NCBI RefSeq assembly: GCF_030246885.1
Contig: NZ_CP126739.1
Coordinates: 2,542,001 to 2,606,000, forward strand
Direction: 5' to 3'
From: Microbacterium sp. zg-B185
Lineage (GTDB): Bacteria > Actinomycetota > Actinomycetes > Actinomycetales > Microbacteriaceae
Length of the DNA: 64,000 nucleotides
The translations under genes were made by a program, and so were the position numbers. The notes beneath the pieces are model-generated. The model had not been told where the DNA came from, searched no databases, and saw nothing but the letters and a program-made list of their open reading frames with translations. Shown here piece by piece: positions 61,717 to 64,000 of the stretch (the first letter of the stretch is position 1; each line of letters opens with the position of its first letter).

Positions 61717-62186
61717 TGTCGACGGCCATGGTGGACCCGGAGTCCCGAGAGGCGCGCACCGAAGCGGTGCGCGCCCTCGAGGCGGAGTTCGGCGAACTGC
61801 TCACGCGGATCCGCCGCCTGATCGCCGAGAACGCCGAGCGGGTGAGCCCGGGCATGCTGCCCGGCGCCTACAAGGTGTTCACCACGATCGCGCGCCGCGA
61901 GAGCATCACCCTCTCCTGCCTGGCCGAATCGCTGACGGCCGACAAGGGGCAGGTGAGTCGCACGGTGCGCGAGCTCGAAGAGCTCGGGCTCGTCACCCGC
62001 ACCCCCGACCCCGCCGACGGTCGATCCAGCCTCCTCTCCCCCACCCCGGAAGGGATCGAGCGCCTGGCCGCGGCCCGCGCGCCGCACGACAGCGCGCTGC
62101 TGGACAGCCTGCAGGAGTGGTCCGTCGAAGACATCCGCCACCTCGCGCGGCTCCTGCACTCGTTGACGACCGGCGAGAACCCCTGA
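61716..62186 (+). CDS. MarR-family regulator
   Basis: 156 residues. Winged helix: LPGAYKVFTTIARRESITLSCLAESLTADKGQVSRTVRELEELGLVTRTPDPADGRSSLLSPTPEG, with the DGR wing. Coupled to the transporter gene upstream. It likely binds the two dyads at 59900-59944 and lets go on ligand binding; ligand unknown. Confidence 0.93.
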   Translation: MSTAMVDPESREARTEAVRALEAEFGELLTRIRRLIAENAERVSPGMLPGAYKVFTTIARRESITLSCLAESLTADKGQVSRTVRELEELGLVTRTPDPADGRSSLLSPTPEGIERLAAARAPHDSALLDSLQEWSVEDIRHLARLLHSLTTGENP

Positions 62187-62320
62187 TGCTGCGCGGCGGC
62201 CGGCTCGGCTTAGCCGGCCGGTAGCACCCGCGTAACACGGACGAGACATAGTCAGGGTTGACTGTGGGGACCAGGCAACGAGTGCTGCCGACGACGACGC
62301 GCACTCCTAAGGAGCGTGCG

Positions 62321-63352
62321 ATGAGATTCCGGCCGTTGCAATCCGCATCCGCCCCCGCGCCCACCGCGGTGGCGGTGGCAGACCCGCCCGAGACCATGCG
62401 CGCCACGGTGATGGAGACCACCGGCGACCCCACCGTGCTGCGCGCGGCGTCCGTCGCCGTCCCCACACCGGTGATGGACGAGCTGCTCGTGCGGGTCGTG
62501 GCTGCGGGGGTCAATCCGATCGACGCGAAGACCCGTGCCGGTGCGGGACTGTCCGCCGCGATCAGCGACTACCCGGCCACGCCGGGCTTCGATTTCAGCG
62601 GCATCGTGGTCACCTCGCCGTACGACTCCCATCCCCTCGCCGCCGGGACGCCGGTCTACGGCATGGTGGCCTTCCCCCGCTCGGGCGGCACCTATGCAGA
62701 GTACGCAGTCGTGCCGTCGCAGTCGGTGGCGCGCAAGCCGGCGGCGCTGTCGCATGTGGAGGCCGCCGGCGTTCCCCTCGCTGCCCTGACCGCATGGGGT
62801 CTGGTCGTCGAGACCGCCCACGCGCACGAAGGGCAGCGGGTGCTCATCCATGCCGGCGGCGGCGGTGTGGGCCACTTGGCCGTGCAGTTCGCCGCGTACT
62901 TCGGCGCGCACGTCACCGCGACCGGCTCGGCGCGGAACGCCGCGTGGCTGAGGGAGCTGGGGGCATCAGTGGTGATCGACCACACCACGACCCGCTTCGA
63001 GGATGTCGTCGCCGACGTCGACGTCGTGATCGACCTGGTCGGTAACGCGAAGGCGAACACCGGCGAGAGATCGCTGGCCGTGCTGCGACCGGGTGGACTG
63101 TACATCGTCGTGCCGACCGGCTCCTGGCCGGGCTATGCCGCCGCCGCGGCCGCGGCCGGCGTCAGGGCGACGAGCTTCAAAGTCACTCCCGACGGCAGCG
63201 CGCTGGCGACGATCGGACGCCTGCTGGACTCCGGCGCCGTCCAGGTCTACATCGACCGCGTCTTCGACCTCAAGGATGCGGCGGCCGCGCACGCCGAGCT
63301 GGAGCAGGGCCACACGCGCGGCAAGATCGTCCTGCGCGTCAGCGACGACTGA
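62321..63352 (+). CDS. Quinone-oxidoreductase-like NADP-dependent reductase
   Basis: 343 residues, zinc-free medium-chain dehydrogenase. VVAAGVNPIDAKTRAG, TPGFDFSGIVV, GVPLAALTAWGLVVETA, VLIHAGGGGVGHLAVQFAAYFGAHVTATGS with GGGGVG for NADP. No structural zinc Cys cluster. ATG at 62321 with a strong AAGGAG site. Substrate unknown. Confidence 0.9.
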   Translation: MRFRPLQSASAPAPTAVAVADPPETMRATVMETTGDPTVLRAASVAVPTPVMDELLVRVVAAGVNPIDAKTRAGAGLSAAISDYPATPGFDFSGIVVTSPYDSHPLAAGTPVYGMVAFPRSGGTYAEYAVVPSQSVARKPAALSHVEAAGVPLAALTAWGLVVETAHAHEGQRVLIHAGGGGVGHLAVQFAAYFGAHVTATGSARNAAWLRELGASVVIDHTTTRFEDVVADVDVVIDLVGNAKANTGERSLAVLRPGGLYIVVPTGSWPGYAAAAAAAGVRATSFKVTPDGSALATIGRLLDSGAVQVYIDRVFDLKDAAAAHAELEQGHTRGKIVLRVSDD

Positions 63353-63375
63353 ACCTGCGCGTCAGCGACGACTGA
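63331..63375. repeat. 22-bp duplication across the gene 3' end
   Basis: CCTGCGCGTCAGCGACGACT plus GA occurs at 63331-63352 and 63354-63375, period 23. The first copy ends with the stop codon of the reductase gene, so the second lies outside it. A recent slip-type duplication. Confidence 0.85.
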
Positions 63376-63376
63376 G

Positions 63377-64000
63377 TCAGCCGGCGGCCTGCGCGCGGAT
63401 CGGGCGCAGCACCCGGCGACCCTCGGCGACGACCTCGTCCGCGATGGCACCCAGCAGCGCGGAACGCAGATTCCACTGCTGCCAGTACAGGGGCACGTCG
63501 ATGGGCGGGCCGCCGAGCCGGACGAGGTCGCCGCGCGCCAGGCCCGCCTGCGATTGGAACGTCGGCAGCAGCGCCCACCCCAGGCCCAGGCGCACGGCAG
63601 CAGCGAAATCGTTCGAAGCGGGGACGTAGTGCCGCGCGGGCAGGGACTCGTCGATACCGCACTCCCGCATCCACAGCGTCTGCAGGTCGTCGCGACGGTC
63701 GAAGTCCACCACCGGCGCGTCGACCAGCGTCGCCGGGGACGCGGGATCCGGCATCCATCGTCGTGCGAACGCCGGTGTGGCGACGGCTTCGTACCGCATC
63801 GCACCGAGCGTGCTCACGCGGCATCCGGCGACCGGCGTCGCGCGCGAGGTCACCGCACCCATCACGGTGCCCGACTCCAGGAGCGCGGCGGTGAAGTCCT
63901 GATCGTCGCGGTGCAGCTCGAAGACGATCGGATGCCGCTCGGCCAGCCGCGCGAGCGGCTCGAGGAACCAGGTCGCCAACGAGTCGGCGTTCACGGCGAG
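63377..64000 (-). CDS. LysR-family regulator, ArgP/LysG type, truncated by the window edge
   Basis: The C-terminal 207 residues of a LysR protein; the N-terminal helix-turn-helix lies beyond 64000. VNADSLATWFLEPLARLAERHPIVFELHRDDQDFTAALLESGTVMGAVTS, CRVSTLGAMRYEAVATPAF, YVPASNDFAAAVRLGLGWALLP are typical of ArgP/LysG, which senses lysine or arginine and controls amino-acid exporters. Open to the edge, so a complete gene outside is expected. Confidence 0.88.
   Translation of the reverse strand, partial: LAVNADSLATWFLEPLARLAERHPIVFELHRDDQDFTAALLESGTVMGAVTSRATPVAGCRVSTLGAMRYEAVATPAFARRWMPDPASPATLVDAPVVDFDRRDDLQTLWMRECGIDESLPARHYVPASNDFAAAVRLGLGWALLPTFQSQAGLARGDLVRLGGPPIDVPLYWQQWNLRSALLGAIADEVVAEGRRVLRPIRAQAAG

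Overview
The window is high-GC, densely coded bacterial DNA from an actinobacterium, most likely Microbacteriaceae (Microbacterium-like). The basis is gene content and style: frequent GTG and TTG starts, GAF-ANTAR regulators, PknB-type kinase, DUF3105/DUF305 pair, PCD and VOC proteins, and an actinobacterial rplJ-rplL pair. Genus is inference; no marker gene was compared.

Layout. 1-5.7 kb: a truncated DUF5671 membrane gene and an NTF2-like membrane protein, then a MoxR ATPase / DUF58 / TgpA-like transglutaminase operon. 5.76-12.34 kb: an intact tRNA-Ser(GGA) whose 3' end is the left boundary of a 6.5 kb genomic island. The right boundary is a 22/23 copy of the tRNA end at 12314-12336. The island holds two perfect head-to-tail IS481 copies, the C-terminal stub of a tyrosine integrase, a zinc-ribbon protein, an HK97-type prohead protease, and a two-gene cassette of an OLD/PARIS-like SMC-type ATPase plus a Toprim-like DUF4276 protein. 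I read it as a decayed phage or capsid-forming satellite that still carries a candidate anti-phage module. 12.4-29 kb: ordinary chromosomal genes, including two GAF-ANTAR proteins, DedA, a tail-collar lipoprotein, NhaA, hydrolases, two PCD-VOC fusions, an aldo/keto reductase, ArfB, acetolactate decarboxylase, a thioesterase, and a coupled PknB-like kinase / Asn-Gly-repeat lipoprotein pair.

29-38.5 kb: a molybdenum cluster with a membrane-anchored sulfite-oxidase-fold enzyme, fdhD, moeA, mobA, DUF6457 and an FdhF/YdeP-type oxidoreductase. Cofactor assembly and two likely Mo enzymes therefore sit together. 38.6-47.7 kb: HerA-like ATPase, PAP2 phosphatase, Ddn-like reductase, Bcr/CflA MFS pump, DUF3105, DUF305, and a CtpE-like P-type ATPase. 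47.8-52.9 kb: a CUT1 sugar ABC operon (two permeases and a binding protein, no ATPase) divergent from a LacI regulator, with two matching operator-like sites between them.

53-54.2 kb: rplJ-rplL behind an L10 leader with an attenuator hairpin. 54.3-57.4 kb: a hybrid HATPase/LuxR regulator divergent from a glutathione-independent formaldehyde dehydrogenase and a GlcG/HbpS protein, with inverted operator-like boxes between. 57.5-64 kb: an AbiEi/DUF559-like protein, short repeats, a genuine PCD, a YqaJ-type nuclease, an MFS-MarR operon under two GTTGAC-N4-GTCAAC sites, a quinone-oxidoreductase-like protein, and a truncated ArgP/LysG-type LysR regulator.
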